Assembly: GCF_009729205.1 (NCBI RefSeq)
Contig: NZ_VTHB01000001.1
Coordinates: 558,001-622,000 of the forward strand
DNA: 64,000 bases
Direction of reading: 5' to 3'
Source of the DNA: Mycobacteroides sp. CBMA 271
GTDB taxonomy: Bacteria > Actinomycetota > Actinomycetes > Mycobacteriales > Mycobacteriaceae
The notes beneath the pieces were generated by a model, which was not told the DNA's origin, searched no databases, and saw only the letters and a program-made list of their open reading frames with translations. The position numbers and the translations under genes are program-made. Positions within the stretch are counted from its first letter, which is position 1, and every line of letters begins with the position of its first letter. This document shows positions 35,556-46,275 of the stretch, piece after piece.

Positions 35556-36347
35556 GTGACTGCGGTTATCGAGAAAGATCAGTCGAGCGATCCCGTAGGT
35601 CCGCCGTTGCCCCCAGTCCCCGAGGGCGCGGTCATGGTGGAGCTCAAGATTCAGCGGTTCAACCCGGAGGACCCGGACGCCGCCGGATGGCAGAGTTTCC
35701 GGGTGCCGTGTCTGACGACGGACCGGCTGCTGAACCTGTTGCTGTATGTGAAGGGCTACCTGGACGGCACGCTGACCTTCCGCCGGTCCTGCGCGCACGG
35801 TGTGTGTGGCTCGGATGCCATGCGAATCAACGGTGTCAACCGGCTGGCCTGCAAGGTGCTGATGCGGGATCTGCTGCCCAAGAACCCGAAGAAGACGCTC
35901 ACCATCACCATCGAGCCAATCCGCGGTCTCCCGGTGGAAAAGGATCTCGTGGTCAACATGGAACCCTTCTTCGACGCATTCCGCGCCGTGAAGCCGTTCA
36001 TGATCACCAGCGGCAACCAGCCGACGCGCGAGTACATCCAGAGCCAGACCGACCGCGCGCGTTTCGATGACACCACCAAGTGCATCCTGTGCGCGTGCTG
36101 CACCACCAGCTGCCCGGTGTTCTGGAGCGACGGCAGCTACTTCGGTCCCGCGGCGATCGTCAACGCGCACCGGTTCATCTTCGACAGCCGCGATGAGGCC
36201 GCCGCCGAGCGTCTGGACATCCTCAACGAAATCGACGGAGTGTGGCGCTGCCGCACCACCTTCAACTGCACCGACGCCTGCCCGCGCGGTATCGAGGTCA
36301 CCAAGGCGATCCAGGAGGTTAAGCGCGCGCTGATGTTCGCGCGCTAG
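35556..36347 (+). CDS. sdhB: Succinate dehydrogenase iron-sulfur subunit
   Basis: A 263-residue subunit. The [2Fe-2S] ligands are Cys79, Cys84, Asp87 and Cys99 (CAHGVCGSDAM, then LAC), with Asp in place of the third Cys as in E. coli SdhB. The [4Fe-4S] and [3Fe-4S] clusters use CILCACCTTSCP and CRTTFNCTDACP. It carries electrons from SdhA FAD to quinone. The GTG at 35556 follows AGGAG by 8 nt. The operon ends with a strong terminator. Confidence 0.96.
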   Translation: MTAVIEKDQSSDPVGPPLPPVPEGAVMVELKIQRFNPEDPDAAGWQSFRVPCLTTDRLLNLLLYVKGYLDGTLTFRRSCAHGVCGSDAMRINGVNRLACKVLMRDLLPKNPKKTLTITIEPIRGLPVEKDLVVNMEPFFDAFRAVKPFMITSGNQPTREYIQSQTDRARFDDTTKCILCACCTTSCPVFWSDGSYFGPAAIVNAHRFIFDSRDEAAAERLDILNEIDGVWRCRTTFNCTDACPRGIEVTKAIQEVKRALMFAR

Positions 36348-36363
36348 CCCCAGCCGCCTTACC

Positions 36364-36401
36364 GCCGAGTGTGAGCCCTGCTGCTCACACTCGGCGTTTT
36401 T
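36364..36401 (+). terminator. Rho-independent terminator after sdhB
   Basis: A perfect 12-bp stem GCCGAGTGTGAG/CTCACACTCGGC (36364-36375 and 36384-36395) with an 8-nt loop, followed by GTTTTT. A second copy of the right arm (GCTCACACTCGGC) lies at 36413-36425. Confidence 0.9.
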
Positions 36402-36479
36402 GTCGCAGCAGAGCTCACACTCGGCAACTGGCTGATCGACGGTCTGTCACACATTCCTAGGCTGCCTCGTCATACGGGT

Positions 36480-37091
36480 ATGACTGACACATCCGGCAAG
36501 ACGACACGCATCGAACCCATTGCCCCGCGGAATGCCACCCTGCTCACCCGCATCATGTATCGATTCGCCAAGCGGCGATTCGGCGAAGTGCCCGAGCCGT
36601 TTACGGTGATCGCTCATCACCCCAAGTTGATGCGGGCCGCCGCGATGCACGAACAGATGCTGGGCAGCGCATCCAAAGTGCTGCCGGCCAATGTGCGTGA
36701 ACTCGCTGTGTTTTGGACTGCCCGCACGGTGGGCTGCTCATGGTGTGTGGACTTCGGTTCCATGCTGCAACGTCTGGATGGCTTAGATGTCGAACGCCTC
36801 AAGGCCATTGACGACTATGCGACCTCTCCCCTGTTCACCGATGACGAGCGCGCCGCGATCGCCTACGCGGACGCGATGACCGGCAATCCACACAACATCA
36901 CCGACGAGCAGGTCGAGGATCTGCGGCGGCGGTTCGGAGACGCCGGGGTGATCGAGCTGAGCTATCAAATCGGCGTCGAGAACATGCGCGCCCGCACCTA
37001 CGCGGCACTGGGAATCACGGAGCAGGGCTTCAACTCTGGTGATGCCTGCCGAGTTCCGTGGGCCAGCCAGGAGATCAGCCGCGACGCCTAG
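36480..37091 (+). CDS. Carboxymuconolactone decarboxylase (AhpD-like) family protein
   Basis: A 203-residue all-helical protein with GCSWCVDFGSMLQRL, the CxxC plus downstream motif of AhpD/CMD-type peroxidatic or reductase proteins. It probably has thiol-based redox or peroxide-related activity. It is convergent with, and overlaps by 4 nt, an ECF41-type sigma factor; CMD-family proteins are classic genomic partners and targets of that sigma group. A TAGGCT hexamer at 36458-36463 lies 16 nt before the ATG. Confidence 0.88.
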   Translation: MTDTSGKTTRIEPIAPRNATLLTRIMYRFAKRRFGEVPEPFTVIAHHPKLMRAAAMHEQMLGSASKVLPANVRELAVFWTARTVGCSWCVDFGSMLQRLDGLDVERLKAIDDYATSPLFTDDERAAIAYADAMTGNPHNITDEQVEDLRRRFGDAGVIELSYQIGVENMRARTYAALGITEQGFNSGDACRVPWASQEISRDA

Positions 37092-37996
37092 CTGCGCGCC
37101 AGCGGTGAGCCGGTGAACTTGTCGGGATTGCTCACGTCCCAGACGGCCAGCACCTTGCCGTCCCGCACCGTGTAGGCACTCACGCGGGGCAGCACCGGCC
37201 TGAAGTTCGGGTCGGTGTCTGTCTCCATGAGATACATGCCGAACTGACCGTTGACCAAGGCAGGATTGATCGCCTGCATCATCTGCGGGCCGTAGCGCTC
37301 CATGAGCCCCAGCAGGAAACGTGCCACCTTGTCGGGGCCACGGATGACCCGGACAGCGGTCGGCGCCTTGCCGTCGGAGTCTCCCGTCATCGTCACATCG
37401 GGATGCAGCAGCCGCACAACCGCTTCCACGCTGCCCGACATGAGGGCCTCCAACAGCTTGCCCACCACCTCGTTGTGGTCAGCATCGGCCACCGGTTCCG
37501 GGGTGGCGGCCACCGTGCGTCGCGCACGCGATGCCAGTTGGCGCGCGGCGGCGTCGCTGACACCAAGAGTTTCGGCAATCTGCTTGAAGGGCACCGAGAA
37601 TCCATCATGCAGGACAAAGGCGACCCGCTGATCGGGTGCCAGCCGGTCCAGCACCACCATGGCCGCGAAGCGCGCGTCCTCGCTGGCCACCAAGGCGTTC
37701 AGCGGATCGTTGCCGTCCAGGCCGGTGACCACCGGCTCCGGAAGCCATTCCCCCACATAGGTTTCTCTGCGATACACGGCCGATCGCAACCTATCGAGCC
37801 CGAGCCGGGACACCACGGTAGTCAGCCAGGCCGGCAGGTCTTCGATCTCGTCTGTCGCGGAATGCCAGCGCAGCCACGCGTCCTGAACGATGTCCTCGGC
37901 GTCGGCGACGCTGCCGGTGAGCCGATAGGCCACCGCCTGCAGACGTGGACGTAGCGCTTCGAACTCGTCGGTGCGCTCTCGAACCTGACCAGCCAC
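37088..37996 (-). CDS. ECF41-type RNA polymerase sigma factor with SnoaL-like C-terminal domain
   Basis: A 302-residue SigJ-like sigma factor. The sigma-2 region has DAEDIVQDAWLRWHS, the WLPEPVV linker motif typical of ECF41 follows, and sigma-4 is VPFKQIAETLGVSDAAARQLASRARR. Residues 185-300 form a SnoaL-like domain ending in NPDKFTG, which replaces a separate anti-sigma factor and modulates activity in this group. The GTG at 37996 is preferred to the GTG one codon upstream, because a TACGCT box ends 6 nt before it. It pairs with the convergent CMD gene. Confidence 0.92.
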   Translation of the reverse strand: MAGQVRERTDEFEALRPRLQAVAYRLTGSVADAEDIVQDAWLRWHSATDEIEDLPAWLTTVVSRLGLDRLRSAVYRRETYVGEWLPEPVVTGLDGNDPLNALVASEDARFAAMVVLDRLAPDQRVAFVLHDGFSVPFKQIAETLGVSDAAARQLASRARRTVAATPEPVADADHNEVVGKLLEALMSGSVEAVVRLLHPDVTMTGDSDGKAPTAVRVIRGPDKVARFLLGLMERYGPQMMQAINPALVNGQFGMYLMETDTDPNFRPVLPRVSAYTVRDGKVLAVWDVSNPDKFTGSPLARS

Positions 37997-38002
37997 CACC
38001 TC

Positions 38003-38008
38003 AGCGTA
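38003..38008 (-). promoter_or_regulatory. -10 box of the ECF41 sigma gene, leaderless type
   Basis: TACGCT, 6 nt before the GTG at 37996. Confidence 0.4.
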
Positions 38009-38017
38009 GGCCCGCGA

Positions 38018-39727
38018 CTACGGATGCGGATCGCTGAGGCAATAGGCGACGCCCGGCGCCGGGGTGGGGAATGCTTCCATTGACTGACCTGGCGGGCAAA
38101 TCAATGGCGGCCCATGCCCATCGACTCGTTTTTCGACTTTGAGGTGGACTCTCGGATCGGTGCACGATGCCATCTTTGCGGGCGCATCAGCCACCGGGTG
38201 CGATCCGTAGCCCGGCCACAGGTAGCACATTCCCTCGCGAAGATTTTTCGCCAGACAGATTGGCGAAAGCGCTGCCCCGCCCGTCACATACGAGCGATAG
38301 GCCACATTCGGGCAGGCGAACGCCGACGACGAAGCCACCCGGAATACTGCGTGAGGGTCGGCGCAGTCCGTGACGAGGATCGGCATCCACACCCGGTCAT
38401 CAAAAGTCTTGACGCACTGTCCAACCTGGAACAGCGCAGCGTGGACATTGGTGCTGCCGTGTGAACTGCTGGTCCTGGGCGGCAGATTGTCGTGCGTACC
38501 CGTCACGATGTAGGCGACGATTCGAACTAGGACAAACCCGCCAACGAAAACCATCCACCTCCAGCTCCTCCTCCTCTTCTGCTCCGGAGTCTGTTGCTCC
38601 CGAGTCGGGGAGCTCAGCTGGTTGTCCAGATATGCGTCCCACCTCGGTGCCGGTTTGTCCGCGACGGTGCTCTGACCGAGCCTAAATACCCATGTGACCC
38701 CCGCCCAGGCCACTACCGCGGCAACCCACACCCCCGGAATCAGCACTAACACCAAACACACCATGGCAATTGGATGCCGTGTCGCGAGCCACAGGATCGG
38801 CAGCGAACCGGCGACAAGAATCCATCCGACCAACCGCCTAGCCAGCTTCACGGCCTTCGCGAACATCGCGCGCAGCGAGGACCGAACCCTCAGCAGAGCC
38901 TCTGCCAGCAGAGCGAAGCTCGCGGCCGAAAATCCGATGGGCACGGCCCTGGACCACCAGGTGTCGGGAACCGCATGGAGGGCCAGCAGGATCGTGGCGA
39001 TCCCGCTGGGCACGGTGAGCAGCAGTGGGAACAGCAAAGCACGATTGAACGCCGCCGCTACCACCTGCCGAACGTTCGGCGCGCGCTGCGGGTCGAGGCG
39101 CAGCGCGTGGCGCATCTTGTCGAGCCCGGAGCTTCGAAGAGAGCGCATGGCTTGATCGCCAGCGAGCGCCGTCATGGCCGTGGTGTCTTCCGGATCCAGC
39201 TCAAGCGCTGTCCGCCAAGCCCTTTCCCGGATCTCCCGGTGTTCGGGTTCGCTATGCAGGAAGCCAATCATCCGGTGGAATGCGGGTTCCTCCGGCCGCA
39301 ATGCCACCGCCCGCCGCGCAGCTTCGCGCGCCTCGCGCTTCTTCTTCTCATTCGCTTCGGAACCCCGTGGCAGCGCGATGGCGGCAACGTTGAGCGCGGC
39401 AGCGAGCTGATAGTGGTTCCAGCCGTCCCCCGAGTCCAGAGCCACTGCACGCCTGGCAGCCTTCGTTGCTCGCACGGGCTGGTCCACTCCGATGAGCACG
39501 ACGGAGCGCAACCGGTGCAGGTAATCCCACTCCGGGCTCTCGGTAACCAGCTGGTCGACCATCGGCAACGCTGCCCGCTCTTCGTCCACGGCAATCAGAC
39601 AGCGGACAAGCAGAATCCGCAGTACAGCGCTCTCCGGGGTAGCCGCCAACGCCTCTTCCGCGAGACGCTTCGCGTCCGCTGGGCGGCCGATATCGAGCAT
39701 GGCCTCAGCATGTTGATAACCAGCCAT
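38018..39727 (-). CDS. TPR-domain membrane protein with LppU-like extracytoplasmic tail
   Basis: A 569-residue protein. Residues 1-210 form tetratricopeptide-like helices (cytosolic). About 215-330 hold several transmembrane segments; after a basic loop (TPEQKRRRSWRW) another helix crosses the membrane. The last 140 residues are a cysteine-containing outer domain (GQCVKTFDDRVWMPILVTDCADPHAVFRVASS, with further Cys pairs) resembling septum-formation/LppU-type domains. This suggests an inside-outside scaffold or signalling role; the function is unknown. The ATG at 39727 has a GGGGGG tract 8-9 nt upstream. Confidence 0.65.
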   Translation of the reverse strand: MAGYQHAEAMLDIGRPADAKRLAEEALAATPESAVLRILLVRCLIAVDEERAALPMVDQLVTESPEWDYLHRLRSVVLIGVDQPVRATKAARRAVALDSGDGWNHYQLAAALNVAAIALPRGSEANEKKKREAREAARRAVALRPEEPAFHRMIGFLHSEPEHREIRERAWRTALELDPEDTTAMTALAGDQAMRSLRSSGLDKMRHALRLDPQRAPNVRQVVAAAFNRALLFPLLLTVPSGIATILLALHAVPDTWWSRAVPIGFSAASFALLAEALLRVRSSLRAMFAKAVKLARRLVGWILVAGSLPILWLATRHPIAMVCLVLVLIPGVWVAAVVAWAGVTWVFRLGQSTVADKPAPRWDAYLDNQLSSPTREQQTPEQKRRRSWRWMVFVGGFVLVRIVAYIVTGTHDNLPPRTSSSHGSTNVHAALFQVGQCVKTFDDRVWMPILVTDCADPHAVFRVASSSAFACPNVAYRSYVTGGAALSPICLAKNLREGMCYLWPGYGSHPVADAPAKMASCTDPRVHLKVEKRVDGHGPPLICPPGQSMEAFPTPAPGVAYCLSDPHP

Positions 39728-39901
39728 CCTCGGAGCCCCCCGCCCTTGATTGCACACACCTCAGACTGGCGCACAGAAACCAGAACCTACTCCATCTACC
39801 AGCATTTAGTCATTTCCCGGCAAATCCGAAAGCGAGGAAGCGGCGTGTTGAACGTGTCGTTTCCTCAGCGCCTCCAAGCATCGCCTGAAAGACAGAAGTC
39901 A

Positions 39902-39907
39902 TACTCT
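39902..39907 (+). promoter_or_regulatory. -10 box of the SMP-30 gene, leaderless type
   Basis: TACTCT, 5 nt before the ATG at 39913. Confidence 0.4.
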
Positions 39908-39912
39908 TCCCC

Positions 39913-40926
39913 ATGGCCAAGCCGTCGATCGATCCCATCCGCTGGCAGCCGCCCGGAGTGCGGGCGCTCACCCTGAATCCGCAGCCGCTGCCGCCACTGA
40001 GCATCGTCGCGTTGCCCGGCCACGGCCCCGAGGATGTGGTGGCCGACGCCGCCGGAAACATCTGGACGGGCGTGGTGGACGGCAAGATCCTGCGGATCGC
40101 TCCCGATGGTTCCGAGGTCACGCACGTGGCCACCACCGAGCATCCACCGCTGGGCCTGCAGATCGCGCGGGACGGGCGAGTGTTGATATGCAGCCGAGAC
40201 AAGGTGCTGGCACTCGACCCAGCTTCCGGAGATATCGAGCCGCTGGTCACCAAGGTCGACGGGCCACCACTGATTTTCTGCTCCAATGTCACCGAGTCAT
40301 CGGACGGCACAATCTATTTCAGTGAATCAACGGCACGCTTTCCGTTCGAGGAGTATCGCGCCGCCGCCATCGAGGGTCGGGGCACAGGGCGGGTGTTCCG
40401 TCGCGACACCGACGGCACCGTCACCACCATCGCCGACGGCCTGTACTTCACCAACGGTGTCACCTTGACAGCCGACGAATCTCGGTTGGTGTTCGCCGAG
40501 ACCATTGGGCGCAGGTTGAGCAGCATCGCCCTCCATGGGGCGCAGCAGGGTGAGATATCCCGACTGGCAGAGGAACTGCCGTGCATGCCGGACAACATCA
40601 GCACCGGCGCCGACGGTCGCATCTGGGTAGCCATGGCGGGACCACGGAACGCCGCACTCGAGCAGCTGGTGCCCCGAGCACCCATTCTGCGAAAACTGAT
40701 CTGGAAACTACCGGATTCCATCCAGCCGACGATCGCGGCCGACGCCTGGGTTGTCGCCTTCCACCCCGAAACCGGTGCAACGCTCGCGAACCTCCGGGGC
40801 CAGGACAACAGGCTGCAAACCACAACCGGAGTCGTTGAATCGGCCGGCAAACTCTGGTTCGGCTGCATCGGCTCTTCCGCCGTCGGCCACATTGACCTCG
40901 CCGATATCGCACCGGCCGGGCACTGA
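39913..40926 (+). CDS. SMP-30/strictosidine synthase-like beta-propeller protein
   Basis: A 337-residue six-bladed propeller protein. [25 protein letters not shown] opens a blade, [16 protein letters not shown] and [21 protein letters not shown] are typical of SMP-30/gluconolactonase/strictosidine-synthase-like lactonases, and [20 protein letters not shown] contains the conserved Asn-Asp-type metal region. A calcium-dependent lactonase or esterase is likely; the substrate is unknown. No signal peptide is obvious. dacB1 follows on the same strand after 73 bp. Confidence 0.85.
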   Translation: MAKPSIDPIRWQPPGVRALTLNPQPLPPLSIVALPGHGPEDVVADAAGNIWTGVVDGKILRIAPDGSEVTHVATTEHPPLGLQIARDGRVLICSRDKVLALDPASGDIEPLVTKVDGPPLIFCSNVTESSDGTIYFSESTARFPFEEYRAAAIEGRGTGRVFRRDTDGTVTTIADGLYFTNGVTLTADESRLVFAETIGRRLSSIALHGAQQGEISRLAEELPCMPDNISTGADGRIWVAMAGPRNAALEQLVPRAPILRKLIWKLPDSIQPTIAADAWVVAFHPETGATLANLRGQDNRLQTTTGVVESAGKLWFGCIGSSAVGHIDLADIAPAGH

Positions 40927-40984
40927 ACTCACAAGTCACATACGACACAGCCGTAACATCCCCCAGTTCAGGGTGGTGTTCGCC

Positions 40985-40990
40985 TACTGT
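40985..40990 (+). promoter_or_regulatory. Probable -10 box of dacB1 inside a small palindrome
   Basis: TACTGT, 9 nt before the ATG at 41000, is exactly the spacer between TTCGCC (40979-40984) and GGCGAA (40991-40996). Confidence 0.35.
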
Positions 40991-40999
40991 GGCGAAGCG

Positions 41000-42256
41000 A
41001 TGATCACCTGGACTTCTGCGACACGTCTCGCGGCGGCCACCGCCGCCGGGTTGATCGTTGCCGCCTTCCCGCTGAGCACCCCCATGGCTTCCGCCGAGCC
41101 GGGATTCACCCCGCCGGACACCAGCGGGTGCCCGTACAAGGTCGTCACCCCGCCCGCGGTCGATTCCTCCGAGGTCCCTAAAGCCGGCGGCGACCCGCCC
41201 GCGCCGCTCCCGCTGCCCGCCAAGCCCATCGGCGGCGACATGCTCGGACGCTGCGATGTGATCACCGCCGACGGAACCGGCCCGATACCCAATGACGTCT
41301 CCGCAGAATCCTGGATGATCGCCGACTTGAACACCGGAAATGTGGTGGCCGCCAAGGACCCCCACGCCCGGCACCGGCCCGCCAGCGTCATCAAGGTGCT
41401 GGTCGCCATGGACGCCATCAACAACCTCAACCTCAACCAGGCAGTGGTGGGGACCCAGGACGATGCGAACAGCGAAGGCACCAAGGTCGGTGTCGACGTC
41501 GGCGGTACCTATACCGTCCGGCAGCTGCTCACCGGTCTGCTGATGAACTCGGGCAACGACGCCGCGCACGCGTTGGCGGTTCAGCTCGGCGGCATGGACG
41601 CCACCGTCGGCAATCTGAACGAGATGGCGCAGAAGCTCGGCGCGCGCGACACCCGGGTGGCCACCCCGTCCGGTCTCGACGGCCCCGGCATGAGTACCTC
41701 TGCCTATGACCTTGGCCTGTTCTATAAGTACGCGTTCGCCGATCCGACGTTCGCCGATCTCGTATCGGCGCCGAAGGCAACCTTCCCCGGTCACCCGGCC
41801 AAACCCGGTGAACCCGACGCCCATCCGGCGTACGAAATGAGCAACGACAACAAGCTGCTCTACAACTACCCGGGCGCTCTCGGCGGCAAGACCGGATACA
41901 CCGACGACGCGCAACAGACCTTTGTGGGCGCCGCCGAGCGCGACGGCCGGCGGCTGGTGGTCACCATGCTGCGCGGTACCCGGCTACCGATCGCGCCGTG
42001 GGAGCAGGCCGCCCATCTGCTCGACTATGGTTTCTCGACCCCCCGGGACACCTCGGTGGGCAAGCTCGTCGACCCCGACCCGTCGCTGTTGACCAAGCCG
42101 CATGCCGATGACACTGCCACCGCCCAGGCCGCCGGTCTCACCACCGACGCGGTAAACAGCGTCCCGGTCCGGGTGGGCGTGACGATCATCGGTGCGATGA
42201 TCGTGTTCGGTCTCATCCTGGCGGCCAGGTCGCTCAACCAGCGGGCCCAGACCTAG
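41000..42256 (+). CDS. dacB1: D-alanyl-D-alanine carboxypeptidase (DacB1, PBP5 family)
   Basis: A 418-residue S11 serine peptidase, equivalent to Rv3330. A signal peptide (about 1-32, ending ASAEP) leads to the exported domain with active-site SVIK (129-132), SGN (184-186) and KTG (297-299). A hydrophobic helix near 391-410 anchors the C-terminus in the membrane. It trims the terminal D-Ala of peptidoglycan stem peptides and is a beta-lactam target. The ATG at 41000 is the natural start of the signal peptide; the frame is open further upstream into the previous gene. Confidence 0.95.
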   Translation: MITWTSATRLAAATAAGLIVAAFPLSTPMASAEPGFTPPDTSGCPYKVVTPPAVDSSEVPKAGGDPPAPLPLPAKPIGGDMLGRCDVITADGTGPIPNDVSAESWMIADLNTGNVVAAKDPHARHRPASVIKVLVAMDAINNLNLNQAVVGTQDDANSEGTKVGVDVGGTYTVRQLLTGLLMNSGNDAAHALAVQLGGMDATVGNLNEMAQKLGARDTRVATPSGLDGPGMSTSAYDLGLFYKYAFADPTFADLVSAPKATFPGHPAKPGEPDAHPAYEMSNDNKLLYNYPGALGGKTGYTDDAQQTFVGAAERDGRRLVVTMLRGTRLPIAPWEQAAHLLDYGFSTPRDTSVGKLVDPDPSLLTKPHADDTATAQAAGLTTDAVNSVPVRVGVTIIGAMIVFGLILAARSLNQRAQT

Positions 42257-42272
42257 CCTTCGCGACGTCAAA

Positions 42273-43298
42273 CTAGTCGCGGCCTCGGCCCAGCCATGAA
42301 ATACCCAGCGCACCAAGCGCTCCGGCACTCACCGCGGCGATCACGCCGAGCGTCGACGGCCGCGAGCTCGTCTCCAGCCGAGTCGAGATGATCGCCGGCT
42401 GCGGCGGCAGCACCGGTGCCATCAGCATGGCGCGCTCGGAGGTCGCCGCCCACGCCGTGGCGTACAGCAGCAACCTCGCGGTGATGTAGGCAAACACCAT
42501 GATGCCCAGGATCGGGCCGAACGTCGATCCGGCAGGGCCGTGCATGATCACCTTGAGATAGATCGAGGCGACCTGTTTGAACAGCTCGAAACCGATCGCT
42601 GCAATGAGTCCGGCGCGCGCCGAGCTCGCGAAGGGCAGTCGCTGGCGCGGCAGCCGGGCGATCATCCAGGTGAACAGCGCCCAGGACACCACGATGGCCA
42701 CCGTGACGGTCGCGAGTTTGAGCAACGGGGCCGGAACCGAGACGTCGTGCAGCCCCACCCAACCGAGTATCCGCATGATGGTTGCCTCGTCGCCGACGGC
42801 CGTCACCGCAATGGTGAGCGCGAGCGCAAGGAACGTAGAAGCCAAGGCCAGCAGGTCCGACAGCTTGCCCTTCACGAACCCGACCGATTCGTCCGGCTGC
42901 TCCCACATGGCAGTGAGCGCCTCGCGCACATTGGCCATCCAGCCCAGCCCCGCCCAGGCCGCCGTCGCCAGGCCGACAAGGCCCAGACTGGCGCGCGAGG
43001 CAATCGCGGTATCCATCAAGTTGATTAGCTGATTGCCCACTTCGCCGGACACCGTCTCGCTGATTCGGGTACGTAACTCCGCAATCGTCTCCGGCTGGCG
43101 CGACAGCACGAAACCGGCGACCGCAAAACCCACCATCATGAGCGGGAACAGCGCAAACACCGTAAAATACGTGATTCCCGCGGCGTAGAAGTTGCCCTTG
43201 ACGTTCTGATAGCGCTCTTGCATGCGCATGACGTGGTCGAACCAAGGAAACCGCGCACGATAGCGGTCAAGTATTCCGGGTTTATTGTCGTCGGCCAC
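42273..43298 (-). CDS. YihY/BrkB family inner-membrane protein
   Basis: A 341-residue polytopic membrane protein with about six transmembrane helices: GITYFTVFALFPLMMVGFAVAGFVL is the characteristic first hydrophobic segment, and FGPILGIMVFAYITARLLLYATAWAA a late one. It corresponds to Rv3335c. Members were once called RNase BN and are now regarded as transporters or barrier-associated proteins of uncertain substrate. The GTG at 43298 has GAGGCGGTGAG upstream. It shares a strand with trpS (22 nt downstream of its stop), suggesting an operon. Confidence 0.88.
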   Translation of the reverse strand: MADDNKPGILDRYRARFPWFDHVMRMQERYQNVKGNFYAAGITYFTVFALFPLMMVGFAVAGFVLSRQPETIAELRTRISETVSGEVGNQLINLMDTAIASRASLGLVGLATAAWAGLGWMANVREALTAMWEQPDESVGFVKGKLSDLLALASTFLALALTIAVTAVGDEATIMRILGWVGLHDVSVPAPLLKLATVTVAIVVSWALFTWMIARLPRQRLPFASSARAGLIAAIGFELFKQVASIYLKVIMHGPAGSTFGPILGIMVFAYITARLLLYATAWAATSERAMLMAPVLPPQPAIISTRLETSSRPSTLGVIAAVSAGALGALGISWLGRGRD

Positions 43299-43320
43299 CG
43301 CTCACCGCCTCTGCTATTCG

Positions 43321-45236
<1,916 letters not shown>

Positions 45237-45245
45237 CAGCCGCTG

Positions 45246-45251
45246 ACCCTA
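45246..45251 (-). promoter_or_regulatory. Probable -10 box of xthA
   Basis: TAGGGT, 9 nt before the ATG at 45236. Confidence 0.3.
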
Positions 45252-45265
45252 GCTGAGCGCTCTGA

Positions 45266-45331
45266 CAGTGATGAGCCGCCAGGGCGAAGAACATCCCACA
45301 GTGATGAGCCGCCAAGGCGAAGAACATCGAG
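45266..45331 (-). repeat. Intergenic 33-bp doublet of the dispersed repeat
   Basis: Units 45266-45298 and 45299-45331 each carry a variant core on the minus strand (45270-45289 and 45303-45322, GATGAGCCGCC[A/A]GGCG-type on the plus strand). The spacing is exactly 33 bp. It lies between xthA and the hydrolase gene. Confidence 0.8.
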
Positions 45332-45360
45332 CACGGTAAGTTGACGCAAAAGTCGGTAAT

Positions 45361-45378
45361 GTCAACGCCGCTGTTGAC
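45361..45378. promoter_or_regulatory. Palindromic operator candidate upstream of the hydrolase
   Basis: GTCAAC and GTTGAC face each other across 6 nt; a further GTTGAC is at 45340-45345. The palindrome ends 6 nt before the GAGGAGG ribosome site, an arrangement typical of a repressor site. Confidence 0.35.
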
Positions 45379-45396
45379 ACTATGAGGAGGACCCGC

Positions 45397-46275
45397 ATGT
45401 TGGAAGCCGTCTTGTCGAAGTCATCGAACAAGCGGGCGCCCATCGAGATGGGCGAGGGCGAGCCCATCCTGCTGCTGCATCCGTTCATGCTGTCGCAGTC
45501 GGTGTGGGAGACCGTCGCCGAGCAGCTTGCCGACGCCGGCTACGAGGTGTTCGCGCCCACGTATCCCGGTCACAACGGCGGTGGCCCGATGCCCAAGCTG
45601 CCCGCGTTCTCCCAACGTTCCATCGACGTCTACCTGGATCAGCTCGAACAGATCATGGACCAGAAGGGCTGGGAAACAGCCCATCTGGTGGGCAACTCGC
45701 TGGGTGGATGGATCGCTCTGGGTCTGGCGCAGCGCGGCCGGGCCCGCAGCGTGACGGCGATCGCCCCTGCCGGCGGCTGGACCAAGTACTCGGCACTCAA
45801 GGCGGAGATCGTGGTGAAGTTCGCGGCCATGGCACCCTGGCTGGTGTTCTCGCGAATTTTCGGACGTCGCGCGTCGGGCCTGCCATTCGTGAAGTTGGCC
45901 ACCGCCCGCGCCCTGTGCGGAGAGACCGAAGCACTGAGCCTGCCGGACTTCCACAGCATCTTCGAGGACATCACGCACTGCCCGGCCTACTTCCCGTCGC
46001 TGACGTCGATCCTGCCCGCCCCGGGCCTGCAGCACCTCAACACCATCTCGGTGCCTGCACAGCTCGTGCTGTGCGAGAAGGACGAGATCGTGCCGGCGGG
46101 CCGCTTCGGGAAACTCATCAGCCAGGGCCTGCCCGCCGACGCGCGACGCATCACCCTCAAGGGCAAGGGACACGTGCCCATGTTCGAAGCGCCCGGCCAG
46201 GTCACCGAGGTCATCACCGACCTGATCGACCCGCTGATCGCCGCCAAGCGCAGCGCAGCTTCCGACGCCAGCTAG
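45397..46275 (+). CDS. Alpha/beta-hydrolase
   Basis: A 292-residue alpha/beta-hydrolase fold enzyme. Oxyanion region LLLHPFMLSQSVWE, nucleophile elbow VGNSLGGW with Ser at about residue 106, acid in CEKDEIVPA, and histidine in KGKGHVPMFEAP complete the triad. A helical cap (about 130-200) lies between. The substrate (ester, lactone or epoxide) is not determined by sequence. The ATG at 45397 follows GAGGAGG by 6 nt, and a palindromic GTCAAC-N6-GTTGAC lies just before. The end overlaps the convergent HEAT gene by 4 nt. Confidence 0.88.
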   Translation: MLEAVLSKSSNKRAPIEMGEGEPILLLHPFMLSQSVWETVAEQLADAGYEVFAPTYPGHNGGGPMPKLPAFSQRSIDVYLDQLEQIMDQKGWETAHLVGNSLGGWIALGLAQRGRARSVTAIAPAGGWTKYSALKAEIVVKFAAMAPWLVFSRIFGRRASGLPFVKLATARALCGETEALSLPDFHSIFEDITHCPAYFPSLTSILPAPGLQHLNTISVPAQLVLCEKDEIVPAGRFGKLISQGLPADARRITLKGKGHVPMFEAPGQVTEVITDLIDPLIAAKRSAASDAS

